NCBI RefSeq assembly: GCF_040537815.1
Contig: NZ_JBEWSZ010000013.1
Span: 1-64,000 of the forward strand
Direction of reading: 5' to 3'
Source of the DNA: Mesorhizobium shangrilense
Lineage (GTDB): Bacteria > Pseudomonadota > Alphaproteobacteria > Rhizobiales > Rhizobiaceae
DNA: 64,000 nucleotides
Below are positions 26,066-35,958 of the stretch, in pieces; position 1 is the first letter of the stretch, and the number at the start of each line of letters is the position of its first letter. The position numbers and the translations under genes were made by a program. Below the pieces are notes generated by a model. That model was not told where the DNA came from and made no database searches. It saw only the letters and a list, made by a program, of their open reading frames with translations.

Positions 26066-27283
26066 ATGGCGGTCAACCCGGTTCCAGATCATGTTCCGCC
26101 CGAAATGGTGAGGGACTTCAGTCTGTTCACGTCGCCTGGCATGGCGCCGACGCCGAACGGGGATCCGCACGCAGCTGTCGCTTGCGTCCATAGCGGGCCG
26201 CCGATCTTTTATTCGCCCTGCAACACGCGCGATGGCCGGGGCACCTGGGTCGTCACTCGGGCCACAGACCAGCGCCGAGTGCTGCAGGACGCCGAAACCT
26301 TTTCCAGCCATCGCAGCATCTTCTCATCCGCGCTGGGCGAAAGCTGGCCGATGATCCCGCTTGAACTCGATCCACCGGCCCATGGTGTTTTTCGCTCACT
26401 GCTCAATCCCCTGCTTTCGCCGAAGCGGGTGGTGGTATTGGAGCCGAAGGTCCGCGAGCGAGCGATCACGCTGATCGATAGGATAGCCGCATCGGGCACA
26501 AGCTGCGACGTCATGAAGGATTTTGCCTTTCCTTTCACGGTCAGCATCTTCCTTCGCCTTCTGGGGCTGCCGGATCACCGACTCGATACATTTGTGGGCT
26601 GGGCGAAAGATCTGCTCCACGGCGACGATGTGAAGCGACCGGCGGCGGCCCAGACGATTGTGGCCTTCATCGACGAACTTGCAACCAAGCGCCGCAAGGA
26701 ACCGGCCGACGATTTCATGACCTTCATCGTGCAGGCACAGGTCGAGCGACGCCGCCTGACCGAGGAGGAAGTCCGTGGCATCGGCGTGCTCGTGTTCGTC
26801 GCGGGGCTCGACACGGTCGCGGCAGCTATTGGCTTTGGCTTGGCTTATCTCGCGCGCAACCTCAAAGATCAGGATTTGCTGCGGCGCGAACCGGACCGAA
26901 TCGTGCTTGCAGCCGAAGAATTGCTGCGCGCCTATCCGACCGTTCAGATAATCCGCGTGGCAACCAAAGATATCGACTTCGAAGGCGCGCCGATCCGCAA
27001 GGGGGATTATGTTTCCTGCGCCACGATGATTGCCAATCGTGACCCGGCGGAATTCGAATGCCCCAACACGGTCGATCTGGCGCGAGAGGACAACCGCCAC
27101 GCCGCCTTTGGCTATGGTCCCCATCGTTGCCTTGGCTCACACCTTGCCCGGCGGGAGATTGTCATTGGCCTGGAGGAGTGGCTGGCGCGCATCCCGGCTT
27201 TCCGGATCAAGAAGGCTACGGCACCCATTACCTCTGGCGGCCATGTATTCGGGATCGAAAATCTAATCCTGGACTGGTCCTGA
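26066..27283 (+). CDS. cytochrome P450
   Basis: 405 residues, full length. Helix K EELLRAYP (ExxR), I-helix region FVAGLDTVAAAIGF, and heme-binding FGYGPHRCLGSHLAR with the ligand Cys at about residue 355. It is soluble, so a class I bacterial P450 that takes electrons from a ferredoxin; such a gene follows 45 bp downstream. AGGAG before ATG 26066 sets the start. From memory it resembles CYP127-type P450s (NGR234 y4vG) rather than the gibberellin P450s. The substrate is unknown; it heads a NifA-controlled block with SDR and flavin monooxygenase genes. Confidence 0.88.
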   Translation: MAVNPVPDHVPPEMVRDFSLFTSPGMAPTPNGDPHAAVACVHSGPPIFYSPCNTRDGRGTWVVTRATDQRRVLQDAETFSSHRSIFSSALGESWPMIPLELDPPAHGVFRSLLNPLLSPKRVVVLEPKVRERAITLIDRIAASGTSCDVMKDFAFPFTVSIFLRLLGLPDHRLDTFVGWAKDLLHGDDVKRPAAAQTIVAFIDELATKRRKEPADDFMTFIVQAQVERRRLTEEEVRGIGVLVFVAGLDTVAAAIGFGLAYLARNLKDQDLLRREPDRIVLAAEELLRAYPTVQIIRVATKDIDFEGAPIRKGDYVSCATMIANRDPAEFECPNTVDLAREDNRHAAFGYGPHRCLGSHLARREIVIGLEEWLARIPAFRIKKATAPITSGGHVFGIENLILDWS

Positions 27284-27328
27284 CTAAGCCCCGTCCCGAG
27301 CCGGGGCGCAGACATTGGAGGTAGCGCT

Positions 27329-27538
27329 ATGCGCATTATTGTCCACAAAGCCAGATGCCAGGGTCACGCGCGATGTTCGGCGCAAGCGCCGGACGTCTTC
27401 AGGCTTGATGACGAGGGCTACATCCTGCCCGGTGACATTGAGGTTGGGGAGGGGGAGCAACTGCTTGCGTCACGCGGTGCGCGATCCTGCCCCGAACGTG
27501 CGCTGGAACTCGACCGTACACCCGCTGCGCGAGGTTGA
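27329..27538 (+). CDS. [3Fe-4S]-type ferredoxin, P450 redox partner
   Basis: 69 residues. CQGHARCSAQAPDVF gives two Cys ligands and ARSCPERAL the third, the usual pattern of small P450-associated ferredoxins. GGAGG just before ATG 27329. It follows the P450 gene and should pass electrons to it. Confidence 0.85.
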   Translation: MRIIVHKARCQGHARCSAQAPDVFRLDDEGYILPGDIEVGEGEQLLASRGARSCPERALELDRTPAARG

Positions 27539-27751
27539 ATCGGACGTCATTGAACCGAGAACCTGGCGGGCTTGAATGGGGGATCGACCATGTGGCCGCA
27601 CACTGGAAGAACGGCACGCTGCCTTTGCCCCAACCCGTCCTCGTCCAACTGCGCAAAGGCATCCCCGGCATCGAGGTGCTGCCATGATGCGCAACCGGCG
27701 GCGGGGTTCGCCAAACATTTCTTCCAATCACGCAATTTTGCGACAGAGACA

Positions 27752-28342
27752 ATGGACCAGGCAAAAATTACCGAATTACTCGACCGTGAGGCGATCCGCG
27801 ACTGCCTCTATCGATACTGCCGCGGGATAGACCGCGCGGATGAGGCGGCGTTGCGCAGCGCGTACTGGCCCGATGCGCATGACAGTCATGGGGCCTATTG
27901 CGGCTCGGCAGAGGGCTTCATCCGGTTTGCGCTCGGTGTCTTCAAGACCAGGCCCCGCAACATCCATCAGATCACGAACATCCTGGTCGAATTCATCAGC
28001 CCGGCAGAGGCCGCGGTCGAAAGCTATTTCACCGCGCTGCAACGCGGACCGGACAGAGACGGAGAAGTACGCCAGACCCTCCTCTGCGGCCGCTACTGTG
28101 ATCTGTTTCAGAAGAGGGAAGGGGAGTGGCGAGTTGCCGAACGGACGGTGGTCTACGATTGGCTCGAGGAGCAGATCCCACCAGGGGCCCTTGAGGCAGA
28201 GCGGTTCGGGTCTCGGCAGCCGATTGGAGCACCTCATCCGGATGATCCGGTCTATGCGCTCGGCAAGCGTCCTTCTCGCCATGATGCCTTCAGTGATTTC
28301 GAACGGGAGATCCGCATCGGCAGTGGGGACGACAGACTATGA
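27752..28342 (+). CDS. SnoaL-like (NTF2 fold) protein
   Basis: 196 residues. [20 protein letters not shown] and [17 protein letters not shown] match the nuclear-transport-factor-2/SnoaL-4 fold used by small isomerases, dehydratases and dioxygenase beta-like subunits. In this operon it could act on the P450 or SDR product, but no catalytic residues can be assigned with confidence. The ribosome site is weak and the 210 bp before it contain no gene. ATG 27752 is chosen because family similarity begins right there. Confidence 0.7.
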   Translation: MDQAKITELLDREAIRDCLYRYCRGIDRADEAALRSAYWPDAHDSHGAYCGSAEGFIRFALGVFKTRPRNIHQITNILVEFISPAEAAVESYFTALQRGPDRDGEVRQTLLCGRYCDLFQKREGEWRVAERTVVYDWLEEQIPPGALEAERFGSRQPIGAPHPDDPVYALGKRPSRHDAFSDFEREIRIGSGDDRL

Positions 28343-28709
28343 CAACTTTGCAATGCCACAGCGGCCCGGCGAAAGCCTGCCCAGTGAAGATGCGGCCGAT
28401 AAATTGCCTTTCTGCCCCGCGTCGGCGTGACCGTGATCAGCTCTGGCGTCACGAGCCCGCCGACGAGGCTGGTGCGCATCGATCCGCGGGATATCGGCAC
28501 AGCCGCCCATCGAGGCTACTGCCTGTCTTGGCGGGTCGCTTGCCAGCTTGGGATATCAAATCGAGAGTTGGACCGCAGCCGGAACGCACGACGTCTATCT
28601 GGGACCGCAACGGGCCGTCACCAGGGCGTGCTGCTTTACCTCGACCGGTCATTCCGCCGCCCAACGTTGATGGGCTGAAATCGCTGCGGCTGGTCGCGGG
28701 GAAGTTCTC
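28343..28709 (+). other. unresolved stretch between SnoaL-like and SDR genes
   Basis: Protein-like runs occur in different frames (VTVISSGVTSPPTRLVRID, RGYCLSWRVACQ, then GYQIESWTAAGTHDVYLGP). This suggests a frameshifted remnant of a gene I cannot identify. No intact gene is visible. Confidence 0.4.
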
Positions 28710-30312
28710 ATGAAGCAGGCAGGACGCATCGTCATCATTACAGGCGCCGCGGGCGGGATCGGCCGTGCCCTAGTCGATGTTGTTGCCAAGGATGGAGACA
28801 CTGTTGTTGCGGTGGACCTTCCGGGCAGCGGCGTCGTTGAACTGGCTCATGGTCTCGGCTACCCGCATCTCGGCCTCGAGTGCGATGTCTCCCGGGAGGA
28901 GGATATTCTCGCGCTTTACGGCCGGGTCGAAGCACAGTTCGCGCAGATTGGCGTCCTCATCAACAACGCGGCGATGGGACCCACCATGGCCGCAACTGTC
29001 GACACCGGTGTCGACGCCTTCCGACGCGGGCTGGCAGTAAACCTGATTGGGCCGTTCGTCATGGCTCGCGAAGCGGCGAGGCGCATGAGGCCGGGCGGTG
29101 CTATCGTCAACATCGCTTCCATGGCGGGCATGGTCGGCAATCCCAAGCGCAATGCCTACGCAGCATCGAAAGCGGGCCTGATCTCATTGACGAAGTCGCT
29201 TGCATGCGACTGGGCTTCTCGCGGCATCCGCGTGACGGCGGTAGCGCCGGGCTACGTGCGCACGCCGATGGTCGCTGAACTGGAACGCGCGGGCAAAAAT
29301 CGACCTCGCCGCGGTGCGCCGCCGCGTGCCGATGGGGCGCTTGGCGCGGTCCGACGAGATCGCCCTCGCTGTGCGTTTTCTGGCCAGCACGCAGGCGCGC
29401 TATATCACCGGATCGGTGCTGGCGGTCGACGGCGGCTGGATGTCATTTAACCAGCCGGGGAATGCGCACCCGCCGGTGGATGGGACGCCCCGAGCCGAAC
29501 TCTCCTGTCCGGCCGAACGCGCCGACGCGCGAATCGTGCTCGTCACGGGTGGTGCGAACGGCATAGGCGCGGCCGTGGTTCGCCGCTTTGCCGCGAGCGG
29601 CGATACCGTCGTGATTGCTGACAGAGATGGCGCTGCAGCAGCAGAGTTCGCTGGATTGCTCGACGGCAAGAACCCGGCCAAATCCGTGGACGTGGCCGTC
29701 GAGAGTGAGGTTGTCGCGCTGTTCGAGGAGTTGCGGGGACGCTTCGGGCGCGTCGATGTCCTCGTCAACGGTGCTGGTGTCGCCGAGACGTTGTTGTCGG
29801 GGATCGAACAAATACCGGAACGGATCGAACACGTCCTGGATGTCAATCTTACCGGCGCCTTCATTTGCGCGCGCGAGGCGATCAAGACAATGCGCCCTGG
29901 CGGCGTGATCCTCAACCTCGGATCGATCAACAGCTTTCTGCCGTTCGCGCCGCGCCATGCCTACGGCGCCTCCAAGGCGGGGATGGGCATTCTGACCCGA
30001 TGCATGGCGGCCGAACTCGGGCCGGTCGGCATTCGGACAGCCACCGTCGCTCCTGGTTACATCCGCACGCCTGGCGTTGCTCAGTTGGCGAAAGTCGGCC
30101 GCATCGACTCGACAGCGATCAGACGACGCATCCCGATGGGCAGGATGGGACGGCCGGAAGATGTCGCAGACGCGGCATTTTTCCTCGCTTCGTCTGACGC
30201 CTCATACATCAACGGCTCGATCCTCTACGTGGACGGCGGCTGGACCTCGTTCGGTGATGCGGGAAACGCCAGCGAACTCTATGACGAATGTTTTGCGGAG
30301 GCCGCGGGCTGA
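28710..30312 (+). pseudogene. double SDR dehydrogenase (y4vI-like), one frameshift
   Basis: Two complete short-chain dehydrogenase domains in tandem. Domain 1 has VIITGAAGGIGRALVDVV, NNAAMGPT and YAASKAGLISLTK; domain 2 has VLVTGGANGIGAAVVRRF, NGAGVAE and YGASKAGMGILTR. All keep the Gly motif and Tyr-x3-Lys. Domain 1 leaves frame near 29297 at a run of five A; dropping one A restores AGKIDLAAVRRRVPMGR, which mirrors domain 2 (VGRIDSTAIRRRIPMGR). The restored protein would be ~534 residues, like the fused y4vI of NGR234. The shift is either a true mutation or a sequencing error. It would reduce or oxidise the P450 operon's intermediate. Confidence 0.8.
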
Positions 30313-30618
30313 GTATCGACCATTCGCCAGGCGACGGGCTTCGGCTCATGGAAGCCCAAGATTTCAAATTGCTCCCAGGCTCCCGCTGCGCGACGCGCCC
30401 GCAGCGTGGTCCGCGATCGAGGATATGGTCTTTGGCGCGGAAAGGTCCTCCTCGGGGTCGAAACAGTTCCGAGCCTTCCGGGTGCGCTTGCAACCGCGGA
30501 ATGCGAGCGGTTTGCCGCAAGACTATGCCGGCGCCGAGCGTCGGATCGCCACCGCGGCCAAAGCAATCTGTGCGCATGCCCCTGATTGGCCAACTCCATC
30601 TGCAAACAAGGAGACACC
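30313..30618. other. intergenic, SDR to monooxygenase
   Basis: 306 bp without a gene or a promoter box that I can recognise; GG/GC spacing in the one -24-like TTGGCC run near 30590 is wrong for RpoN. Confidence 0.4.
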
Positions 30619-31671
30619 ATGGAATTCGCCACCTTCATCCTGGCCGCCCAACGTGGCTACCATCAATCCTCCGACAGCGTCATCCGAAACTCCATCGAAC
30701 AGGCCGTCGTTTCGGAGCAGGCTGGCTTCGGCACCGCCTGGTTCCCCGAGCACCACTTCAACAATTACAGCCTGATTCCGTCACCCTTGATGATGGTGGC
30801 GCACTGCGCCGGCGTGACGAACACCATTCGCCTCGGCACTGCCGTCTGCGTGCTGCCGCTCTATCAACCGCAGCGCCTGCTTTCCGAGATCGGCTTCGCC
30901 GACATCGTTGCGAACGGTCGTCTCGAGCTCGGCGTCGGCGTGGGATACCAGCAATTCGAGTTCGAGCGCTTCGGCGTCAATATCGATGAGGCGCCGGCCG
31001 TCTTTTCGGAATACCTGGACATCCTCCTGAAGGGCCTCAACCAGAAGGTCTTCGAGCACAACGGCCAGTATGAGAACATACCCCCGACAGCGATTTCGGT
31101 GCGCACCGTCCAGAAGCCGACCCCGCCGATCTGGATCGCCGGCGGGCCGGCGCGCATGGAGCGGGCCTATCGCGAGGGACACAATTTCTTTGTCACAGCA
31201 TTCCACGATGGCCTGGAGGATTTGAGCAGGCTGCGCCGAACCATCGAGAAGGCAGCGGCTTGCGAGGGCAGGAATGTCACGGACGCCAAGATTTCGCTGC
31301 TGCGCTGCTGCTATGCCAGCGACGACCAGGCGGAGATCAACAGCTATCTCGATAACGCCCGCTTCCAGCGCCGGCTGTCAGAGGCGTTGCATCAGCGCCG
31401 TCAGCAGAGCGACGACGGCTATCTGCTGACGGAAACACCGACGCGGCAGGATCTGTCGTTCGAGACCATGCGCAAGAACCTGCCGATCGGCAGTGTCAAT
31501 CGCGTGATCGATCGCCTGCTGGAAGAGATGGACATCTTGAGACCGGATCAGATCGCAATTCAGACCCAATTGGGAGATTTCGACCAAAAGACGATGCTGC
31601 GCCAGATCGAGCTCTGGGGAGACAAGATCATTCCCGCGATCAACAAGTCGCTGGGTCATGCGCAGATTTGA
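30619..31671 (+). CDS. LLM-class flavin-dependent monooxygenase (y4vJ-like)
   Basis: 350 residues, full length for luciferase-like monooxygenases. ATFILAAQRGYHQSSDSVIR at the start, GTAWFPEHHFNNYSLIPSP with the flavin/substrate His pair, RLGTAVCVLPLYQPQRLLSE, LELGVGVGYQQFEFERFGV, and PPIWIAGGPARMERAYREG. AAGGAG precedes ATG 30619. It needs FMNH2 and oxygen from a separate reductase. From memory it is the counterpart of y4vJ, which lies beside nif genes in NGR234. The fdxB and nifQ genes follow in the same direction, so it may share the NifA-driven transcript. Confidence 0.82.
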   Translation: MEFATFILAAQRGYHQSSDSVIRNSIEQAVVSEQAGFGTAWFPEHHFNNYSLIPSPLMMVAHCAGVTNTIRLGTAVCVLPLYQPQRLLSEIGFADIVANGRLELGVGVGYQQFEFERFGVNIDEAPAVFSEYLDILLKGLNQKVFEHNGQYENIPPTAISVRTVQKPTPPIWIAGGPARMERAYREGHNFFVTAFHDGLEDLSRLRRTIEKAAACEGRNVTDAKISLLRCCYASDDQAEINSYLDNARFQRRLSEALHQRRQQSDDGYLLTETPTRQDLSFETMRKNLPIGSVNRVIDRLLEEMDILRPDQIAIQTQLGDFDQKTMLRQIELWGDKIIPAINKSLGHAQI

Positions 31672-31780
31672 AGTGCGCAACGGCTTGAACTTTTTGCCTC
31701 AGCTGCATGATCGTTTCAGCCGGCATAAGCGCACGTCCAACGGCAGGGCTCAGGGACGGGACTTAAAGATCGCTTTTCGA

Positions 31781-32143
31781 ATGAGGAGCGCTTTCGTCAC
31801 CCTCGACGGCGCCAGATGGGTGCCGGGATGTCTCACCGCTATCGACAGCTCCGCCTGCACCGGCCGCGGCCGCTATTTCAAGGTCTGCTCGCGCGAAGTC
31901 ATGCACCTTCACGGCGTCGGTGACCCGGGTGAACTCCTCGGCGCCTGCGGCGGCGAGGACGATGACTTCGATGGCGAGCTCAATCGCATGATCATGGTCG
32001 TCGACCATGCCGGCCGCTGCATCGGTTGCGGAGCCTGCGGCCACCTCTGCCCGAAGGACTGCCAGACCCACGTTGCAGCCGACAAAGTCGCTGCATCATC
32101 TGACGAGACAAACCCAGGAGAACGGGACCATGTTCGCCCCTAA
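31781..32143 (+). CDS. fdxB: nif-specific ferredoxin III (FdxB-like) with altered first cluster site
   Basis: 120 residues from ATG 31781 (the upstream open frame overlaps the monooxygenase gene). FdxB marks: FVTLDGARWVPGCLTAIDS, KVCSREVMHLHGVGDPGE and GEDDDFDGELNRMIMVVD. The second cluster motif CIGCGACGHLCPKDC is complete. In the first, the family CxxCxxCxxxC reads CTGRGRYFKVC: two Cys are Arg and Tyr, so this site cannot bind a normal [4Fe-4S] cluster. FdxB carries electrons in nitrogenase function or cofactor assembly. Its stop overlaps the nifQ start. Confidence 0.82.
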   Translation: MRSAFVTLDGARWVPGCLTAIDSSACTGRGRYFKVCSREVMHLHGVGDPGELLGACGGEDDDFDGELNRMIMVVDHAGRCIGCGACGHLCPKDCQTHVAADKVAASSDETNPGERDHVRP

Positions 32144-32750
32144 CTATGGCTGTCTTAGCCCCGGCCAATGGCCTCGGATCGAGCTCGAGAAGGAGTTCGA
32201 CCAGCATGTGCTTGCCTGTGTCCTGTCGTGTGCGCTCAAGGAGGTCGAGGCCGGCGAGGCGACGGCGACGGAGGCAACGGGCCTTTCCCGCGCCGAGTTG
32301 AGCGATGTCCTGACCCGCAGTTTTCCTGCTACCGCTATAAACGCCTTCGCCTTGGATGACGCCGGCGACCCAGAGCGGGGTACGGAGGAAGAACTTTTGC
32401 ACGGCCTGCTGCTGGCGCATGCCAGGCCTGGCGATCCGGCCAGCGCCCGCTTCGCTAAGATCATCGCCCGTCGTGCCATGCGCAACGACCATCTCTGGCA
32501 GGACCTTGGCCTTTTCAATCGGGCCGAGCTCAACCGCCTGCTTGCCACGCATTTTCCGATGCTGGCGGCCGGCAACACCCAAAACATGAGGTGGAAGAAG
32601 TACTTTTACCGCAAACTCTGCGAGGCCGAAGGTTTTTCGCTATGCACCACACCCAATTGCCGGGAATGCAATGATTTCGAAAGCTGCTTCGGCCCGGAAG
32701 AAGGAGAAAGTCGCCTCATGCGGGTCAAGTACGCGATCGCATTAGATTAA
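32130..32750 (+). CDS. nifQ: NifQ, molybdenum donor for FeMo-cofactor
   Basis: 206 residues. The C-terminal cluster-binding motif C-x4-C-x2-C-x5-C is complete (CTTPNCRECNDFESC). NifQ holds a Mo-Fe-S cluster and supplies Mo to the NifEN/NifH cofactor assembly. Other marks: LFNRAELNRLLATHFPMLA and NMRWKKYFYRKLCEAEGF. ATG 32130 overlaps the fdxB stop and has AGGAG upstream. It is the last gene of the rightward run and converges on rpoN2. Confidence 0.92.
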   Translation: MFAPNYGCLSPGQWPRIELEKEFDQHVLACVLSCALKEVEAGEATATEATGLSRAELSDVLTRSFPATAINAFALDDAGDPERGTEEELLHGLLLAHARPGDPASARFAKIIARRAMRNDHLWQDLGLFNRAELNRLLATHFPMLAAGNTQNMRWKKYFYRKLCEAEGFSLCTTPNCRECNDFESCFGPEEGESRLMRVKYAIALD

Positions 32751-32768
32751 GGGCCGCATTCGTTTGGG

Positions 32769-34178
32769 TTACGAGGCCTTCAGGCCTTGTTCGCCGTTGA
32801 ACCATAGCCGCTTTTCCCGGCGCCGCTGTATGGAGGAGGGGATGTTCATCGCCTCGCGATATTTTGTGACGGTGCGGCGAGCGACCTCGATGCCGGTTTC
32901 CTTGAGCCGGACAGCAATGTCATCGTCGGAAAGCACGTCATCAAGCGATTCTTCGGCGACGATTGCCTTGATCCGATGGCGGACAGCTTCGGCGGAATGC
33001 GCGTCACCGCCCTCCGAGGAGGCGATCGCGACAGTGAAAAAGTACTTCAGTTCGAATACCCCGCGTGGGGTAAGCATGTACTTGTTCGACGTCACCCGGC
33101 TCACCGTTGACTCGTGCACGTTGATTGCGTCAGCGACAGTCCTGAGATTGAGCGGCCGCAGGTGGGCGACGCCATGTTCCAAAAAGGCATCCTGCTGGCG
33201 CACGATTTCGGTCGCCACCTTAAGGATCGTCTTAGCGCGCTGATCGAGGCTGCGGATTAGCCAGTTCGCATTTTGCAAGCATTCATTGAGAAATACCATG
33301 TCTTTCGAATTTTTGCCGGCCCGGCGTGAGACCTCCGCGACATAGCTTTGGTTAATCAGCAGCTTGGGCAGCGTGTTCGGATCAAGCTCGATCTGCCATC
33401 CACCTCCGGGCGAGGGCAGGACCCAGACGTCGGGTATGATGGTTTCCGGCGGCCCCGATTGGAATCTGTTTCCAGGCTTGGGATCGAGCGCACGGATTTC
33501 TTGCAACATGTCGAGGAGGTCGTCTTCATCGACGCCGCAACGCTGTTTCAATGCCTGAAAATCGCGTCGCGCAAGCATCTCAAGATTGGCGACCAAAGCC
33601 GCCATCGCCGGATCGAACCGGTCGCGCTGGCGCAGCTGTATCTCGAGGCATTCGCTGAGAGTTCGTGCAAAAATTCCCGGTGGATCGAAGTGCTGCAGGG
33701 TTTCCAGAACCCGCTCCACATCAGCCACACGGACGTTTAGGCTCCCGGCCAGCTCCAACGAACTTACCTCAAGATAGCCGGTGTCTTCCAGGTGAGCGGC
33801 AAGCTCGCCAGCAATGAGCTGCTCCTGCGGTGTGAATGCAGTGAGGGCGATCTGACGAGCGACATGGTCGTGCAACGTTTCGACCAAGGCGACAAATTCC
33901 TCGAGGGCAGGACGATCACCCGGCGCGGTACTGGTCCCATTGGGCAGGGATTTCCCTTGCCTGAGCCGGTCCGGTGACCCGGACCAGGTCGGTCCCTCAA
34001 CCTCGCCAAACGACCCGTCGTCCTTTGAGGCAGGCTCCAAAAGCGGGTTCTTCTCGAGTTCCTGCTCCACGAATTGATGCAGTTCGGCATGCGCCAGTTG
34101 CAGCAAACGAATCGACTCAATGAGTTGAGGCGATGCAACCAGAGACTGTTTCTGAAGTAGGCTTACTGATGGTTGCAT
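32769..34178 (-). CDS. rpoN2: RNA polymerase sigma-54 factor, symbiotic copy
   Basis: 469 residues. Region I is Gln/Leu-rich (VSLLQKQSLVASPQLIESIR and QLAHAELHQFVEQELEKNPL), the core-binding and helix-turn-helix regions follow (ADAINVHESTVSRVTSNKYM), and the RpoN box is ARRTVTKYREAMNIPSS. It directs polymerase to -24/-12 promoters such as those of nif genes, with NifA as activator. ATG 34178 is preferred because similarity starts there; TTG 34199 is possible. prxS lies upstream on the same strand, as in the prxS-rpoN2 operon of Rhizobium etli. A deletion remnant of the same gene lies at 25036. Confidence 0.95.
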   Translation of the reverse strand: MQPSVSLLQKQSLVASPQLIESIRLLQLAHAELHQFVEQELEKNPLLEPASKDDGSFGEVEGPTWSGSPDRLRQGKSLPNGTSTAPGDRPALEEFVALVETLHDHVARQIALTAFTPQEQLIAGELAAHLEDTGYLEVSSLELAGSLNVRVADVERVLETLQHFDPPGIFARTLSECLEIQLRQRDRFDPAMAALVANLEMLARRDFQALKQRCGVDEDDLLDMLQEIRALDPKPGNRFQSGPPETIIPDVWVLPSPGGGWQIELDPNTLPKLLINQSYVAEVSRRAGKNSKDMVFLNECLQNANWLIRSLDQRAKTILKVATEIVRQQDAFLEHGVAHLRPLNLRTVADAINVHESTVSRVTSNKYMLTPRGVFELKYFFTVAIASSEGGDAHSAEAVRHRIKAIVAEESLDDVLSDDDIAVRLKETGIEVARRTVTKYREAMNIPSSIQRRREKRLWFNGEQGLKAS

Positions 34179-34348
34179 GGTCAGTGCGGTCCCTGTCAAA
34201 GAAGCTCTTGGCCGTGGCTAATTGGTTCTCTCACAGGTCGACGCCTCTAAAGCGCATCACATTTCTCCGGCCTCATGGGATGCGCTTTGGAGTTTTGTTT
34301 TTGTGCACTTCGTCGCCCAAACACCGCTGCACACCTATGATCGAAAGG

Positions 34349-34882
34349 TCATGCAGCGGCTTTCAACGTCTCAAGAACGTTCTGTGGGGATGAGACGCCA
34401 TAGGGGTCGGTCTCACAGTTGTCGGAGAAACCTTCCTCCTCGAACCACTGCTCCACCACGCCATTGTTGATCAGGGCGGCGTAGCGCCAGGAACGCATAC
34501 CGAAGCCGAGATTGTCCTTGGCGACCAGCATGCCCATTTTGCGCGTGAACTCGCCTGAGCCGTCCGGGATGAGCTTGACCTTCTGCAGAGCCAAGGACTT
34601 CCCCCACGCATTCATGACGAAGGCATCGTTGACGGAGACACAGTAGACCGCGTCAATTCCCTGCTTCTCAAACTCGTCGTAGAGCTCTTCGAAATTGGGC
34701 AGTTGGTAGGTCGAGCAGGTCGGGGTGAAGGCACCAGGCAGCGAGAATAGGATGACGCGCTTGCCGCCGAAATAGTCGTCGGATGTCTTTTCTTCCCAGC
34801 GATATGGATTTGGCCCCTGGACTGACTCATCGCGTACACGCGTGAGAAAGGTGACGAAGGGAACCTTCTTTTGAACGGTCAT
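34349..34882 (-). CDS. prxS: peroxiredoxin of the Prx5 type, PrxS-like
   Basis: 177 residues. GKRVILFSLPGAFTPTCSTY holds the peroxidatic Cys, followed by GIDAVYCVSVNDAFVMNAW and GFGMRSWRYAALINNGVVE, full length for this group. A Cys in FSDNCETDPYG is a possible resolving residue. It reduces peroxides in the cytoplasm, useful in bacteroids. GGAG before ATG 34882 sets the start. In Rhizobium etli prxS is cotranscribed with rpoN2 from an RpoN-dependent promoter; the leftward -24/-12 at 35542 could serve the same purpose here, reading first through the remnant gene in between. Confidence 0.88.
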   Translation of the reverse strand: MTVQKKVPFVTFLTRVRDESVQGPNPYRWEEKTSDDYFGGKRVILFSLPGAFTPTCSTYQLPNFEELYDEFEKQGIDAVYCVSVNDAFVMNAWGKSLALQKVKLIPDGSGEFTRKMGMLVAKDNLGFGMRSWRYAALINNGVVEQWFEEEGFSDNCETDPYGVSSPQNVLETLKAAA

Positions 34883-35051
34883 CAACTTGCTCCTCTAGAA
34901 AAACTGGCGCACTGGATTTCGGCTGGGACTGGCGCAATACCGAACTGCGGCCCGCATGCCGGGCATGAGATGAGGCCTTCGCGGCTCCCGAGTGCATGGG
35001 AACGGCCTGGCTCCTGGTCTTTGTCACCCGAACGGCATCTATATGAGGGAT

Positions 35052-35493
35052 CTAGAGGCCTTCGAGCGGCTTGGTCACTCTTTCCGCGGCTACGACGCCG
35101 GAAGCGGCCTCGATCACCCGCTGCTCGTGCCCGGAATGAAAGTGGTAGCAACCGGAAGTGGCCAGTATCGGAATAAGCGTGTGAAGCCGCGAATATGACC
35201 TCACGCAAGAGACCCGCGTCACCGAACTGGTTCAGCTTATTGTCGTGGCCTGCCGGTGACCCGCCGACCTTGGCTTGGGTGACCCTTTGATGGGGCTCTT
35301 GGGCACTCACATGCTGATCGGAACCGGTAAATGGCAATCGCGCGAGCGCCACGTGATGCCGTGTCGGCATCGGACCAGCCATCCGCAAAGCAGCTACCAA
35401 GCATGGATCTCCGAAGCCGACGATGTCCCGATCTTCAGCGAGACTGGGCGCCGTCGCCTCGGGCGATCCTATAGAGCTTCGCGTGTCAGCCAT
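35052..35493 (-). pseudogene. unidentified frameshifted gene upstream of prxS
   Basis: ATG 35493 gives MADTRSSIGSPEATAPSLAE then DRDIVGFGDPCLVAALRMAG. A later run FGDAGLLREVIFAAS shifts frame near 35150 into LIPILATSGCYHFHSGHEQR and VIEAASGVVAAERVTKPLEG, ending at TAG 35054-35052. Each run is protein-like, so the gene was real, but I do not recognise it. It is the first gene downstream of a good -24/-12 element, and its 5' end is duplicated at 25254. Confidence 0.5.
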
Positions 35494-35541
35494 GGTTCGG
35501 TAGTCGCTTTCTTCGTGCTTTGATGGGCTCTAACCACGAGT

Positions 35542-35557
35542 AGCAAGCGCCGTGCCA
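35542..35557 (-). promoter_or_regulatory. RpoN -24/-12 promoter for the prxS-rpoN2 side
   Basis: Minus strand reads TGGCAC, GGCGC, TTGCT: an exact TGGCAC-N5-TTGCT match, with GG and GC ten bases apart. It sits 49 bp before the gene start at 35493 and points to prxS and rpoN2, suggesting rpoN2 autoregulation. The nearest exact NifA site is the one at 35959, ~400 bp upstream. Confidence 0.72.
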
Positions 35558-35958
35558 TTTTAAATGAAGAGCTTTTGCAGCGATCCTTTGGCTTCGCGAG
35601 GACGTCTTCGCTTGGGCTGGGTGCGCGCTATAACCGCCTGGTCACCACACTGAACAAAGGTGCCGCATGGTGCGGGTATTCAGCGCTTCCGCGACCGGCT
35701 GGGGAATGACGAAACGGGCAGACGAGCCGATGCCGCACCGGGCAGTGCAGCGATTGCATAGCGTCTGCCGTTTGCGTGTTCTTGCGTGCGCAGGCACGGC
35801 TATGGCGCAGACACGGCTGGCGCAGCAACCATGAGCGCGCGCTCTTCAGCAAGCGCCCTGGTCCGAATTCGTTGGGATCAAGTTCCGCCCTGGTGAGACC
35901 TTTACATGCCTGAGGTTCCATTTGGTCTCCCCGAGAGTGTTGATCGGCAACCTTCTTT

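Noticed and set aside
26066..30312. Gibberellin biosynthesis operon
   Set aside because: P450, ferredoxin and SDR genes are reminiscent of it, but there is only one P450, the SDR is a double-domain type, and no GGPP synthase, CPS or KS genes follow. The y4vG-y4vJ-type block is a better fit.
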